Shown one piece after another: positions 8,785-16,496 of a stretch of 64,000 nt of DNA. The position numbers were made by a program, and so were the translations under genes. How positions within the stretch are numbered: position 1 is the stretch's first letter; the number at the start of each line of letters is the position of its first letter. Source of the stretch: Propionibacteriales bacterium (lineage in GTDB: Bacteria; Actinomycetota; Actinomycetes; Propionibacteriales; Nocardioidaceae). The stretch covers positions 62,001 to 126,000 of the forward strand of contig JAPLCB010000010.1 in the NCBI GenBank assembly GCA_026392455.1, given 5' to 3'. The notes below the pieces were generated by a model. That model searched no databases. It saw nothing but the letters and a program-made list of their open reading frames with translations, and was not told the origin of the DNA.

Positions 8785-10413
8785 GTGAAGAAAAGGACCT
8801 TCGCGAGGGTTTCGGCCCTCGTTGCTGGTGCTGTCGTCGCCAGCACCGCCACCCTTCTGGGTGGCGGTGCGGCGAACGCTGCCACCATCGGAACCCTCAC
8901 CGTTTCGCCTGCTACGAGCTCTACCGGTGACGTGTTCGGAACTCTGACGACAAGCAGCACCTGCCCTGCAGGTGCGACCAACACTATCGCGCGCCTGTTC
9001 GGCACCGGCCTCCCGGCCGGTGGGGAGAACTTGTCGGGCAACACCAGCCTGGGTGCCACCACCCCGGCCGGGTCCGGTTTCGCCATCACCGGCAGCAACA
9101 CGTTCAAGGACGTGTTCCAGACGGCGGGCGTCACGGCACCGAGCGGGCAGTACACCATCAAGGTGTTCTGCCAGAACGCCCCGGGCAACATCCAGTACGG
9201 CGAGTACGTCGGGCTGATCAACTTCACCCCGACCACCACCTTCGACGGCAGCTACACCACGTCGGTCCCGGCCACGCCGACCACCACCACGGTGGCGCCG
9301 ACTGGTCCGGCCACCTTCGGGAGCCCGGTCACCCTGACCGCGAACGTGTCCCCGGCTGCTGCCGGAACCGTGCAGTTCAAGGACGGTGGCGTCAACCTCG
9401 GCGCTCCCCAGACCGTGACCGCCGGTGCGGCCACGTTCACGACCTCGGCGCTGACCGCGGGTACCCACCCGATCACCGCTGAGTTCGTGTCGGCCAACAC
9501 GTCGGCCTTCGACAGCAGCTCGGACCTCACGGCCGAGAACGTCGTCATCAACGCGGCCAGCACCACGGTGGCGATCACCGGTAACGGGTCGACCAGCCAG
9601 TACGGCCCGGTCACCTTCACCGCGACCGTCACCCCGGCTGCGGCGAACGGCACCGTGCAGTTCAAGATCGACGGAGCCAACGCCGGTGCGCCGGCAACCG
9701 TGAGTGGTGGCGTCGCCACCTACTCCACGGCGGCTCTCTCGGTGGCGACCCACACGGTGGACGCGACCTTCATCCCGGCGAACGGCAACTACACCACGTC
9801 GGACGCCACCCAGGTCATGCATGCTGTCACCGCCTTCGGTGGTGCCAGCACGACCGAGCAGATCAACGCGTCCGTGGACAACGGCGCGCTGACCATCTCG
9901 GTCGAGGGCGACACCATCGTCAACCTGCACGCGCCTGCGTCGTCCGGCATCCTGCCGTCCGACCCGCAGTACGCGTTCGCGCAGATCAACGCCGGCGGTG
10001 ACCTGCTCCAGGCCGAGGGCAACCTCGACACCGTGGTCATCACCGACACCCGTGCCGGCGACCCCGGCTGGGCCGCCACCGGCGTGGTCTCCGACTTCAC
10101 CAACCCGACCGGAGTCAACGGTGCGACCAGCGTGTCCGCCTTCAACTTCGGCTGGGCCCCGGTGATCGCGGTCTCCGCTGCCAACCAGGTCGGCATCACG
10201 GCGGGGGCAGTCGTTGCTCCCGACACGCTGCCCTCCGTCGGTGCTCCGCAGTCGAACCCGGCCCTCGGCCTGGGTGCGGCCCGGGCGTTCGCCACGACGA
10301 CCGACGACAACGGAAACGGTACGGCCAAGGTCGACGCTGCACTCAAGCTCAACCTGCCGACCGACGTCGCCGCCGGCACCTTCTCGGCGACGCTCACCTT
10401 CACCGTCATCTGA
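8785..10413 (+). CDS. Secreted Ig-like-repeat protein with WxL-like C-terminus
   Basis: A 542-residue secreted protein. The signal peptide starts at the GTG (VKKRTFARVSALVAGAVVAS) and is cleaved near ANAA. Residues about 33-170 form a two-cysteine domain shared with two other proteins of this operon (motifs STCPAGA, NTFKDVFQTAGVTAPSGQY, KVFCQN, YGEYVGLINF). Two bacterial Ig-like repeats follow (VTLTANVSPAAAGTVQFKDG and VTFTATVTPAAANGTVQFK). The last part ends in LKLNLPTDVAAGTFSATLTF, which resembles the end of WxL surface domains. RBS AGAGGA lies at 8767-8772. It is probably a cell-wall-associated structural or adhesive protein. Confidence 0.8.
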   Translation: MKKRTFARVSALVAGAVVASTATLLGGGAANAATIGTLTVSPATSSTGDVFGTLTTSSTCPAGATNTIARLFGTGLPAGGENLSGNTSLGATTPAGSGFAITGSNTFKDVFQTAGVTAPSGQYTIKVFCQNAPGNIQYGEYVGLINFTPTTTFDGSYTTSVPATPTTTTVAPTGPATFGSPVTLTANVSPAAAGTVQFKDGGVNLGAPQTVTAGAATFTTSALTAGTHPITAEFVSANTSAFDSSSDLTAENVVINAASTTVAITGNGSTSQYGPVTFTATVTPAAANGTVQFKIDGANAGAPATVSGGVATYSTAALSVATHTVDATFIPANGNYTTSDATQVMHAVTAFGGASTTEQINASVDNGALTISVEGDTIVNLHAPASSGILPSDPQYAFAQINAGGDLLQAEGNLDTVVITDTRAGDPGWAATGVVSDFTNPTGVNGATSVSAFNFGWAPVIAVSAANQVGITAGAVVAPDTLPSVGAPQSNPALGLGAARAFATTTDDNGNGTAKVDAALKLNLPTDVAAGTFSATLTFTVI

Positions 10414-10474
10414 CGGCTGGCTGAGCTCCACCAGCAGTACCTGCAGCACCAGCACGACCAGTAAGGAAGGGGAG

Positions 10475-10502
10475 GTGAGGTGCCGGGAGACCGGCACCTC
10501 AC
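10475..10502 (+). terminator. Perfect 12-bp stem-loop between surface-protein genes
   Basis: GTGAGGTGCCGG (10475-10486), loop GAGA (10487-10490), then the exact complement (10491-10502). No T-run follows. It lies 60 bp after the Ig-repeat gene and 30 bp before the next start, so it could be a partial terminator, an mRNA-stabilising hairpin or a processing site that sets different expression levels inside the operon. The GAGA loop is of the stable GNRA type. Confidence 0.55.
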
Positions 10503-10532
10503 CGAACCGCCCACCACCGAATGACAGGTCCT

Positions 10533-12362
10533 ATGAAGAACAAGCTCGTAGTCACGGCGGTCGTCGCACTGACGATCGCCCTGCTCCCGTTCTCGGCAAG
10601 CCCGGCGCCTGCTCCGGATGCCGACGTCCAGAACAGGACCACGGTCGGTATCCGGACCGCGACCGACGGCGTTCCCGACAACCGCGCCCGGTACGAGTAC
10701 GAGATCCTGCCCAAGAAGAGCAAGCAGGACGCGGTCGCCGTCTACAACTACTCGCTCAAGCCGGTGACGGTGCGGCTCCTCGCGCGCGACGCGACCAGCA
10801 CCCCGGACGGCGAGTTCTCGACGCAGCCGAGCAGCGAGGCGCCCCAGGACGTCGGGGCCTGGATCGCCCTGTCCAAGACCGAGCTGAGGCTCAAGCCCCG
10901 GCAGGTGGCGATCGTGCCCTTCCAGGTGGGAGTCCCGTTCAACGCGACCCCGGGGGACCACACCGGGTCGATCCTGGTCTCCCTGCTCGCCAAGGAACCG
11001 AAGCCGGGCAGCTCCGACGTCGTCGTCGAGCACCGCGTCGGCCTGCGGGTCTACCTCCGCGTCCCCGGGACGCTCAAGCCTGAGCTGGCGGTCCAGGACC
11101 TGAAGGCGAGCTACACCGGTGGCTGGAAGTCCCTGGGGTTCGGCCGGTCCGAGGTCGACTACACCGTCCGCAACACCGGCAACGTCCGGCTGTCGGCGCG
11201 CCAGCAGGTCGAGATGCTCCGGTCCTTCGGGCTCTCCTCGGCCTCGCGGAACCCGGCTGAGATCAAGGAGCTGCTGCCCGGCGGCTTCGTGCAGGTCCAC
11301 CAGGAATTCGGCGGCACCTGGGCCGTCGGCTCGGTGACCTCCCAGGTCACCCTCGAACCCGCCGGGTTCGACCAGTCCGTCCAGGACGTCCCGCCCGTGG
11401 TCAAGGAGACCTCCGTGTTCGTGTTCCCCTGGCTGCTCGCCGTGATCCTTGTGCTGTTTGCCCTGGCCGTCGGCCTGTGGTTCCGGCGCAAGCGCCGCGG
11501 TGCCCAGGTCCTCGCCGCTGCCGGGACTCCGCAGAGCGGGACCACCGTACCGGCCGACGCCCTGGCTGAGCCGGTTGCTGCCGGAGCCGGTCGACCGGTC
11601 GGCGGCAAGCGCAGGTTGACCCGCTCGGCACTCGCCCTCGGAGCGTCCGTGGTGCTGGTCGCACTCGTCACCGGTGGTACGCCGGCGGCGCACGCGGCCG
11701 ACGCCGACCCGCCGGTCTGGAAGGCCGTCGTGGTGGCGAAGTCCGGCGGTGCCGACGACCCGATCGAGCTGCAGACGTCCGGCGGCTGCCCGCAGCCGGC
11801 CGACAGCATCCTCGGGAAGGTCTACGGCAAGGGCTTCCCGAAAGACGGCGAGAACGTCATCGGCAACACCAAGGCCGGGGTCAACCCGCTGGGTCCGTTC
11901 CCGGCGCCGCTGGTCTACAGCATGAAGGAGTTCATGTCCGAGCAGGACCGACCGGTCGCGCTCGAGGGCACCTACCGGTTCGTGGTCACCTGCCGCACGG
12001 CGAAGTTCCCGAAGTCGTACGGCGACTACGTGGCCGAGATCAGGTTCACCAGCCCCACGTCGTGGGTCGCTGCCAAGCCCGTCACGACCAAGGTCGGCCC
12101 GAACGTCCCGGTCGACGAGTTCGGCAACCCGATCCCGAGCTCCCCGGGGACGGCGGGGTCGAAGTCAGGCACCCCAGCGGCGGGAGGTCAGGCGACCCCA
12201 GGAGCTCCGTCAGCCCAGGACCCGGCCAGTGCCGCGAACGGGATTCCCGACCTGACTCCGGCCGCGGACTCCGGCAGCAGCGCGTTGGCCTACGTCCTGA
12301 TCATCGGCGGCATTGCCGCCGCAGCAGTAACAGGCTTCCTCCTCTGGAGGAGAAGCAGTTGA
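10533..12362 (+). CDS. WxL-interacting/DUF916-like membrane protein fused to a second secreted module
   Basis: A 609-residue protein made of two complete secretion units. Unit 1: signal peptide (MKNKLVVTAVVALTIALLPF), an extracellular domain (about 30-290) resembling WxL-interacting, peptidoglycan-binding DUF916 proteins (YEILPKKSKQDAVAVYNYS, TPGDHTGSILVSL, VDYTVRNTGNVRLSAR), and a membrane helix (about 292-313) with a basic RRKRR stop. Unit 2: a second hydrophobic signal-like segment (about 363-390, ending GTPAAHAAD), the two-cysteine domain shared with the neighbours (about 393-510), a Pro/Ser/Gly linker and a last membrane helix (about 583-605). ATG 10533 was chosen because it lies at the signal peptide; ATG 10521 is also possible. 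It looks like a gene fusion comparable to PstA-PstS upstream. Confidence 0.8.
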   Translation: MKNKLVVTAVVALTIALLPFSASPAPAPDADVQNRTTVGIRTATDGVPDNRARYEYEILPKKSKQDAVAVYNYSLKPVTVRLLARDATSTPDGEFSTQPSSEAPQDVGAWIALSKTELRLKPRQVAIVPFQVGVPFNATPGDHTGSILVSLLAKEPKPGSSDVVVEHRVGLRVYLRVPGTLKPELAVQDLKASYTGGWKSLGFGRSEVDYTVRNTGNVRLSARQQVEMLRSFGLSSASRNPAEIKELLPGGFVQVHQEFGGTWAVGSVTSQVTLEPAGFDQSVQDVPPVVKETSVFVFPWLLAVILVLFALAVGLWFRRKRRGAQVLAAAGTPQSGTTVPADALAEPVAAGAGRPVGGKRRLTRSALALGASVVLVALVTGGTPAAHAADADPPVWKAVVVAKSGGADDPIELQTSGGCPQPADSILGKVYGKGFPKDGENVIGNTKAGVNPLGPFPAPLVYSMKEFMSEQDRPVALEGTYRFVVTCRTAKFPKSYGDYVAEIRFTSPTSWVAAKPVTTKVGPNVPVDEFGNPIPSSPGTAGSKSGTPAAGGQATPGAPSAQDPASAANGIPDLTPAADSGSSALAYVLIIGGIAAAAVTGFLLWRRSS

Positions 12363-12415
12363 CGAACGAGACCGGCACCACCCCTCAGCAGCACCCCACG
12401 TACAGGAGACAAGAC

Positions 12416-13720
12416 ATGCTCGGAACGTCCCCCCGCCGCTTCCTCGCCGGCTTTGCCAGCGTCGTCGTGGCCACTGGCCTGCTCGGCCTCGCTGTGCCCA
12501 CGGCCCACGCGGCCGAGGTTGACCTGGGTGACCTCACCGTCACGCCGACGAGCGGTCCGGCAACGGACTTCATCACGGTCAACACTCCGCAGGCCTGCCC
12601 GGCCGGCACGGTGAACTTCAAGGTCTCGCTGAACGGTCCGGGCATCACCGGCACCCAGGACAACAACCTCAACGGGGTGAGCTCCTACGCCTCGGCGACC
12701 CCGCTCCCGACCGGGACCGGCGTCACCGTCCAGGCCGCCAACACCCTCAAGGACCTCTTCCAGGCCAACGGTGTCACGGCGCCGTCGGGCCAGTACGTCA
12801 TCAACTTCCGGTGCCAGAACGGCAACGGCGGGACGGTCTACGGGGACTTCCTGGCCACGATCAACCTGGTCGCGGGCGCCAACGCCTTCGAAGGCACCTA
12901 CACCTACGTGCCGCCGGCCCCGGCCGGGGTCGCCACCACGACCACGCTGGCCCAGCCGGCCACGCCGATCAAGGTCGGCACCACGACCACGCTGACCGCC
13001 ACGGTCTCGGAGTCCGCGGCCGCTGGCACCGTGCAGTTCAAGGACGGCGCCACCAACCTCGGTGCCCCGGTCGCGGTCGTCTCGGGCACGGCCACCAAGT
13101 CAGGCGTCGCCCTGGTCGCCGGGAACCGCAGTCTGACCGCGGTGTTCACCTCCGCGGACACCAATGCCTTCCTGAGCTCGACCTCGACCGCCACGTCGGT
13201 CGTCGTGGCCGGTGTCCCGGTGATCACCGGGACCGCAGCCGTGGGCAAGACCCTGACCTGCGCCACCAGCACCGGCGGCACCCAGACCTTCGCCTGGCTG
13301 GTCAACGGGGTCGCCTCGACGACCGCGAAGTCGAAGACCGCCGTGGTTCCGGCTGCCTGGTACGCCAAGTCCGTGGCCTGCCGCGCGACCTTCACCGTCA
13401 ACGCCACCAGCGTCGTGCAGACCAGTGCCGCCAAGAAGATCGCCCTGGGCGCCAAGCTCGTGGCGACCACCAAGCCGAAGGTCCTCGGCACTGCCAGGGT
13501 CGGCCGGATCCTGACCTGCGCGAAGGGCACCTGGACGCCGGCTCCCACCGGGTACAAGTACCAGTGGTTGCGGGGGACCACGCCGCTGTCCGGCAAGGTG
13601 GCCTCGACCTACAAGACGGTCGCCGGTGACAAGAACAAGCTCGTCACCTGCAAGGTCACCGCGCTCAAGACCGGGTACGCCTCGGGCGTCGCCCTGGCCC
13701 CGGCGAGGAAGATCCTTTGA
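12416..13720 (+). CDS. Secreted Ig-like-repeat surface protein with shared two-cysteine domain
   Basis: A 434-residue secreted protein with signal peptide MLGTSPRRFLAGFASVVVAT, cleaved near AHAA. Residues about 32-165 are the two-cysteine domain common to this operon (QACPAGTVNFK, NTLKDLFQANGVTAPSGQY, INFRCQN, YGDFLATINL). One Ig-like repeat follows (TLTATVSESAAAGTVQFKDG). Then come two copies of a roughly 90-residue module with TCA motifs (GKTLTCATSTGGTQTFAWLV and GRILTCAKGTWTPAPTGYKY), like the tandem domains seen in many actinobacterial surface proteins. The Shine-Dalgarno AGGAG lies at 12404-12408. The stop overlaps the TTG start of the sortase-like gene. It has no LPXTG-type signal or C-terminal anchor. 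Confidence 0.8.
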   Translation: MLGTSPRRFLAGFASVVVATGLLGLAVPTAHAAEVDLGDLTVTPTSGPATDFITVNTPQACPAGTVNFKVSLNGPGITGTQDNNLNGVSSYASATPLPTGTGVTVQAANTLKDLFQANGVTAPSGQYVINFRCQNGNGGTVYGDFLATINLVAGANAFEGTYTYVPPAPAGVATTTTLAQPATPIKVGTTTTLTATVSESAAAGTVQFKDGATNLGAPVAVVSGTATKSGVALVAGNRSLTAVFTSADTNAFLSSTSTATSVVVAGVPVITGTAAVGKTLTCATSTGGTQTFAWLVNGVASTTAKSKTAVVPAAWYAKSVACRATFTVNATSVVQTSAAKKIALGAKLVATTKPKVLGTARVGRILTCAKGTWTPAPTGYKYQWLRGTTPLSGKVASTYKTVAGDKNKLVTCKVTALKTGYASGVALAPARKIL

Positions 13721-14649
13721 CCCAGTTGGACACCCGACCTGAAGCCGTCGGAGCCGGTGCACCCGCACCGGCCCCGACGGCCCCGGCTGATCGATCGGCC
13801 GGGATCAGCCACCTCGCCTCGACCTCGATGGTGCTGCTGGCGATCGTGCTGCTCACCTTCGTGCTGGAGGTGACCGTGATCGGTGCCGTCCGGCACACCC
13901 GGGACCAGGACGTCGCCTACGCCGAGCTGCGCTCGGACCTGGCCAACGCGATCGGTCCGACCGGTCAGCTCGACCAGAACGGCAAGCCGTACCCGCTGGG
14001 CAAGCCGATCGCCCTGCTGAACATCCCGTCGATCGGCGTCAAGGAGGTCGTCCTGGAGGGCACCACCGCCGACGTGCTGAAGTCCGGCCCGGGGCACCGG
14101 CGCGACTCGGTCTTCCCGGGGCAGGCCGGTACCAGCGTGATCTTCGGTCGCCAGGCCGGGTACGGCGGGCCCTTCCGCAAGATCGTCGACCTCAAGGCGG
14201 GAGCCACCATCGAGGTCGTTACCGGGCAGAGCCTGGAGACGATCAGGTACCAGGTCACCGGGATCCGGTACGCCGGCGACCCCGGCACCAGCACCACCGA
14301 CCCGAAGTCCGGTCGCCTCACCCTGGTCACCGGTGACGGTCCGCTGTTCATGCCGGGCAACGCCGTCCGGGTCGACGCCGAGCTGGTGTCCGCCGTGCTG
14401 CCGGCGCCCGGGTTCGCCTTCGGGTCGAGCTCCTTGGGTGACAGCGAGCAGGCGATGGCCGGCGACACCGGCGGAGTGCTCAAGCTCTTCCTCTGGTCCC
14501 AGCTCCTGCTCGGGCTGGCGGTGCTCTTCGCCTGGGCCCGCACGACCTGGGGTCGCTGGCAGTCCTGGCTGGTCGCGGTCCCGGCCCTCGGCTTCGTCGG
14601 CCTGCAGATCGCCGGTCATGCCGCCCAACTCCTGCCCAACCTGTTGTGA
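13717..14649 (+). CDS. Sortase-like membrane protein lacking catalytic His and Cys
   Basis: A 310-residue membrane protein with a cytoplasmic arm, one helix (about 30-55), an extracellular sortase-type beta-barrel domain (about 80-235) and two or three C-terminal helices, like actinobacterial class E-type sortases. Conserved fold markers are present: IALLNIPSIGVKEVVLEGT, GPGHRRDSVFPGQAGTSVI and a TL.T strand. The catalytic residues are not. The usual AGHR histidine position reads FGRQ (Arg145), and the usual TLTTC cysteine position reads LTLVTGDG (Gly206). It should therefore be unable to do transpeptidation and may act as a binding or scaffold protein. The TTG start overlaps the previous stop (TTGA). 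Confidence 0.8.
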   Translation: MTQLDTRPEAVGAGAPAPAPTAPADRSAGISHLASTSMVLLAIVLLTFVLEVTVIGAVRHTRDQDVAYAELRSDLANAIGPTGQLDQNGKPYPLGKPIALLNIPSIGVKEVVLEGTTADVLKSGPGHRRDSVFPGQAGTSVIFGRQAGYGGPFRKIVDLKAGATIEVVTGQSLETIRYQVTGIRYAGDPGTSTTDPKSGRLTLVTGDGPLFMPGNAVRVDAELVSAVLPAPGFAFGSSSLGDSEQAMAGDTGGVLKLFLWSQLLLGLAVLFAWARTTWGRWQSWLVAVPALGFVGLQIAGHAAQLLPNLL

Positions 14650-14656
14650 GGATCTG

Positions 14657-15508
14657 ATGACCGAGCTCGAGAACGACGCTGCCGTCGGGCGGCACCTGCT
14701 GGAGGAGGCCCTCTTCGCCGAGGACACGGGTGGTCAGATGGGCCTCTCGGCGCGGAACGTCTCGGCCTGGTTCGGTGACCACCTGGTGCTCGACGACGTC
14801 TCCCTGGAGATGCCGGCACGCCTGGTCACGGCGCTGATCGGACCGTCCGGCTGTGGCAAGTCGACCTTCCTGCGCACCCTGAACCGGATGCACGAGCTGA
14901 TCAAGGGGGCCTCCTTCGCCGGTGAGGTCCGGCTCGGGGACCAGGACCTCTACGACCCCACGCTGAAGCTGACCGAGGCCCGCGCCCACGTCGGGATGGT
15001 CTTCCAGAAGCCGAACCCGTTCCCCGCGATGTCGATCTACGACAACGTCCTCTCGGGGCTGAAGATGACCGGGAAGCGGCTCGACCAGGCCGCGAAGGAC
15101 GACGTCGTCGAGGAGATGCTGATCAAGGGCGGGCTCTGGAGCGAGGTCAAGGGGCGTTTGCGGGAACCAGGCGGCTCGCTCTCGGGCGGGCAGCAGCAGC
15201 GGCTGTGCATCGCCCGTTCGCTGGCCGTCCGTCCCCGGGTCCTGCTGATGGACGAGCCCTGCTCGGCGCTCGACCCGACCTCGACGAACCGGATCGAGGA
15301 GACCATCCGGGAGCTGCGTGACGACGTCACGATCGTGATCGTCACCCACAACATGCAGCAGGCCCAGCGGGTCTCCGACCAGTGTGCGTTCTTCCTGGCC
15401 AGCTCGACGACCCCGGGCAAGATCGTGGAGGCGGGCGCGACCCGCAAGCTCTTCGAGGACCCGGCCGACGAGCGGACCGCGGACTACGTCAACGGCAGGT
15501 TCGGCTGA
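14657..15508 (+). CDS. pstB: Phosphate ABC transporter ATP-binding protein PstB
   Basis: A 283-residue cytoplasmic ATPase that drives phosphate import with PstC and PstA. All ABC motifs are present: Walker A GPSGCGKST, the PstB-typical VGMVFQKPNPFPAMSIYDNV around the Q-loop, the signature LSGGQQQRLCIARSLA, Walker B VLLMDEPCSALDP and the H-loop VTHNMQQAQRVSD. The N-terminal 30 residues are an extension. It starts 7 nt after the sortase-like stop and closes the operon, so the membrane and ATPase subunits sit at opposite ends of the cluster with the surface genes between them. No phoU follows. Confidence 0.95.
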   Translation: MTELENDAAVGRHLLEEALFAEDTGGQMGLSARNVSAWFGDHLVLDDVSLEMPARLVTALIGPSGCGKSTFLRTLNRMHELIKGASFAGEVRLGDQDLYDPTLKLTEARAHVGMVFQKPNPFPAMSIYDNVLSGLKMTGKRLDQAAKDDVVEEMLIKGGLWSEVKGRLREPGGSLSGGQQQRLCIARSLAVRPRVLLMDEPCSALDPTSTNRIEETIRELRDDVTIVIVTHNMQQAQRVSDQCAFFLASSTTPGKIVEAGATRKLFEDPADERTADYVNGRFG

Positions 15509-15511
15509 CCC

Positions 15512-15577
15512 CTTGAGTCGGGCCTCCCGCGCGCTTGAGTCGGGCCTCCGGCGCGCTTGAGTCGGGCGTCGTGCTCG
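15512..15577 (+). repeat. Tandem 22-nt repeats, array 1
   Basis: Three head-to-tail copies of a 22-nt unit start at 15512, 15534 and 15556. The first 16 nt are CTTGAGTCGGGCCTCC, the second copy is nearly identical, and the third is diverged after CTTGAGTCGGGC. It begins 3 nt after the pstB stop codon and has the same period as array 2, which runs on the opposite strand. Confidence 0.7.
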
Positions 15578-15608
15578 GCCGAACGCGGCGTGCCGCTCTC
15601 CACGGTCG

Positions 15609-15690
15609 GCAGGCCCTTCTCGACCGCGCGGCAGGCCCTTCTCGACGGTGCCGGAGGCCCTTCTCGACGGTGCCGGAGGCCCGGTTGAAC
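15609..15690 (-). repeat. Tandem 22-nt repeats, array 2 (opposite orientation)
   Basis: Four 22-nt units start at 15609, 15631, 15653 and 15675, with core AGGCCCTTCTCGAC in the first three and a diverged last copy (GGAGGCCCGGTTGAAC). Read on the minus strand the unit is GTCGAGAAGGGCCTCC, similar to the plus-strand unit of array 1. The two arrays thus face each other between convergent genes and can form several alternative hairpins, possibly a two-way terminator. Confidence 0.65.
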
Positions 15691-15693
15691 GGG

Positions 15694-16473
15694 CTAGGAG
15701 CGGCCGCTCTCGGTGTACGGCGCTCCGGGGGAGTCGGAGAGGTTGATCAGTGCGGAGACGATCCGACGAGCAGTGAAGTCGGCACAGAGGTCGTGGACCT
15801 CCTCGATGGTGCAGAACTTGGCCGACCTGATCTCGCGCTTCTGCCGGACGATCTTCTCGACGATCGCCTCGTCGTGGACGCCACCGTCGAAGACCAGGCA
15901 GATCGCGTCGTCCCAGCCGCCCCACGGCGGCAACCAGTCGGTCAGAACCAGCGGGCCCGGGGTGATCGTCAGACCGAGCTCCTCCTCGACCTCGCGACCG
16001 ACCGCCACCATCGGGGACTCACCGACCTCGACGACGCCGCCGGGAAGGTCCCAGTCCTTCTTGTAGGTCAGCTGGCAGAGCAGGACGCGGTCCGCCGGGG
16101 AACCGTCGGCCCGGATCAGCATCTGGCTGATCCCGCGCTTGCGGGGGAGGAAGGAGTTCAGCAGTCGGCGGAAGCCGGCCGGGTCGTCGACCGGGGTGTC
16201 GTCGGCCAGCCGGGCGTAGACGATCCGGTCGAGGCCGTCGACGACGCTGCGGGCGACGCCTTCGCGCATCAGCCCGGAGAAGGTCGCGATCCGCTGGGCG
16301 TCCTCGTCCTCGGGATCGACATGGGTCTCGATCCGCTGGTTCCCGGCGCCGAAGCCTTCGACCAGCGCGTTGCGGACCGCTTCGACCGACGGGCCGAGCC
16401 CCTGCTCCTGGAGCTCCAACGTCCAGGTCAGGCGGACGACACCGGGGGAGACAGGGATGAGTTCTGCGGCCAC
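15694..16473 (-). CDS. Nudix hydrolase with N-terminal acetyltransferase-like segment
   Basis: A 259-residue protein. The C-terminal half (about 115-240) is a Nudix domain with a complete Nudix box, GGVVEVGESPMVAVGREVEE followed by ELGL, matching GX5EX7REUXEEXGU. The N-terminal half (about 1-105) resembles the last part of a GNAT/RimJ-type acetyltransferase (RIETHVDPEDEDAQRIATFS, then MREGVARS) but lacks a full acetyl-CoA site. It may be a fusion remnant. Nudix enzymes cleave nucleoside diphosphate-linked substrates; the substrate here is unknown. It is convergent with pstB and lies 23 nt beyond the glgB stop on the same strand. Confidence 0.8.
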   Translation of the reverse strand: MAAELIPVSPGVVRLTWTLELQEQGLGPSVEAVRNALVEGFGAGNQRIETHVDPEDEDAQRIATFSGLMREGVARSVVDGLDRIVYARLADDTPVDDPAGFRRLLNSFLPRKRGISQMLIRADGSPADRVLLCQLTYKKDWDLPGGVVEVGESPMVAVGREVEEELGLTITPGPLVLTDWLPPWGGWDDAICLVFDGGVHDEAIVEKIVRQKREIRSAKFCTIEEVHDLCADFTARRIVSALINLSDSPGAPYTESGRS

Positions 16474-16496
16474 GCGGACAGCCTAGGTCAACGTCG

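Noticed and set aside
13717-14649. An active sortase
   Set aside because: Both the catalytic His and Cys positions are replaced (Arg145 and Gly206), and no LPXTG-type substrates are encoded nearby.
15512-15690. A CRISPR-like array because of regular 22-nt repeats
   Set aside because: The units are head-to-tail without spacers, the unit sequence is degenerate, and no cas genes are present.
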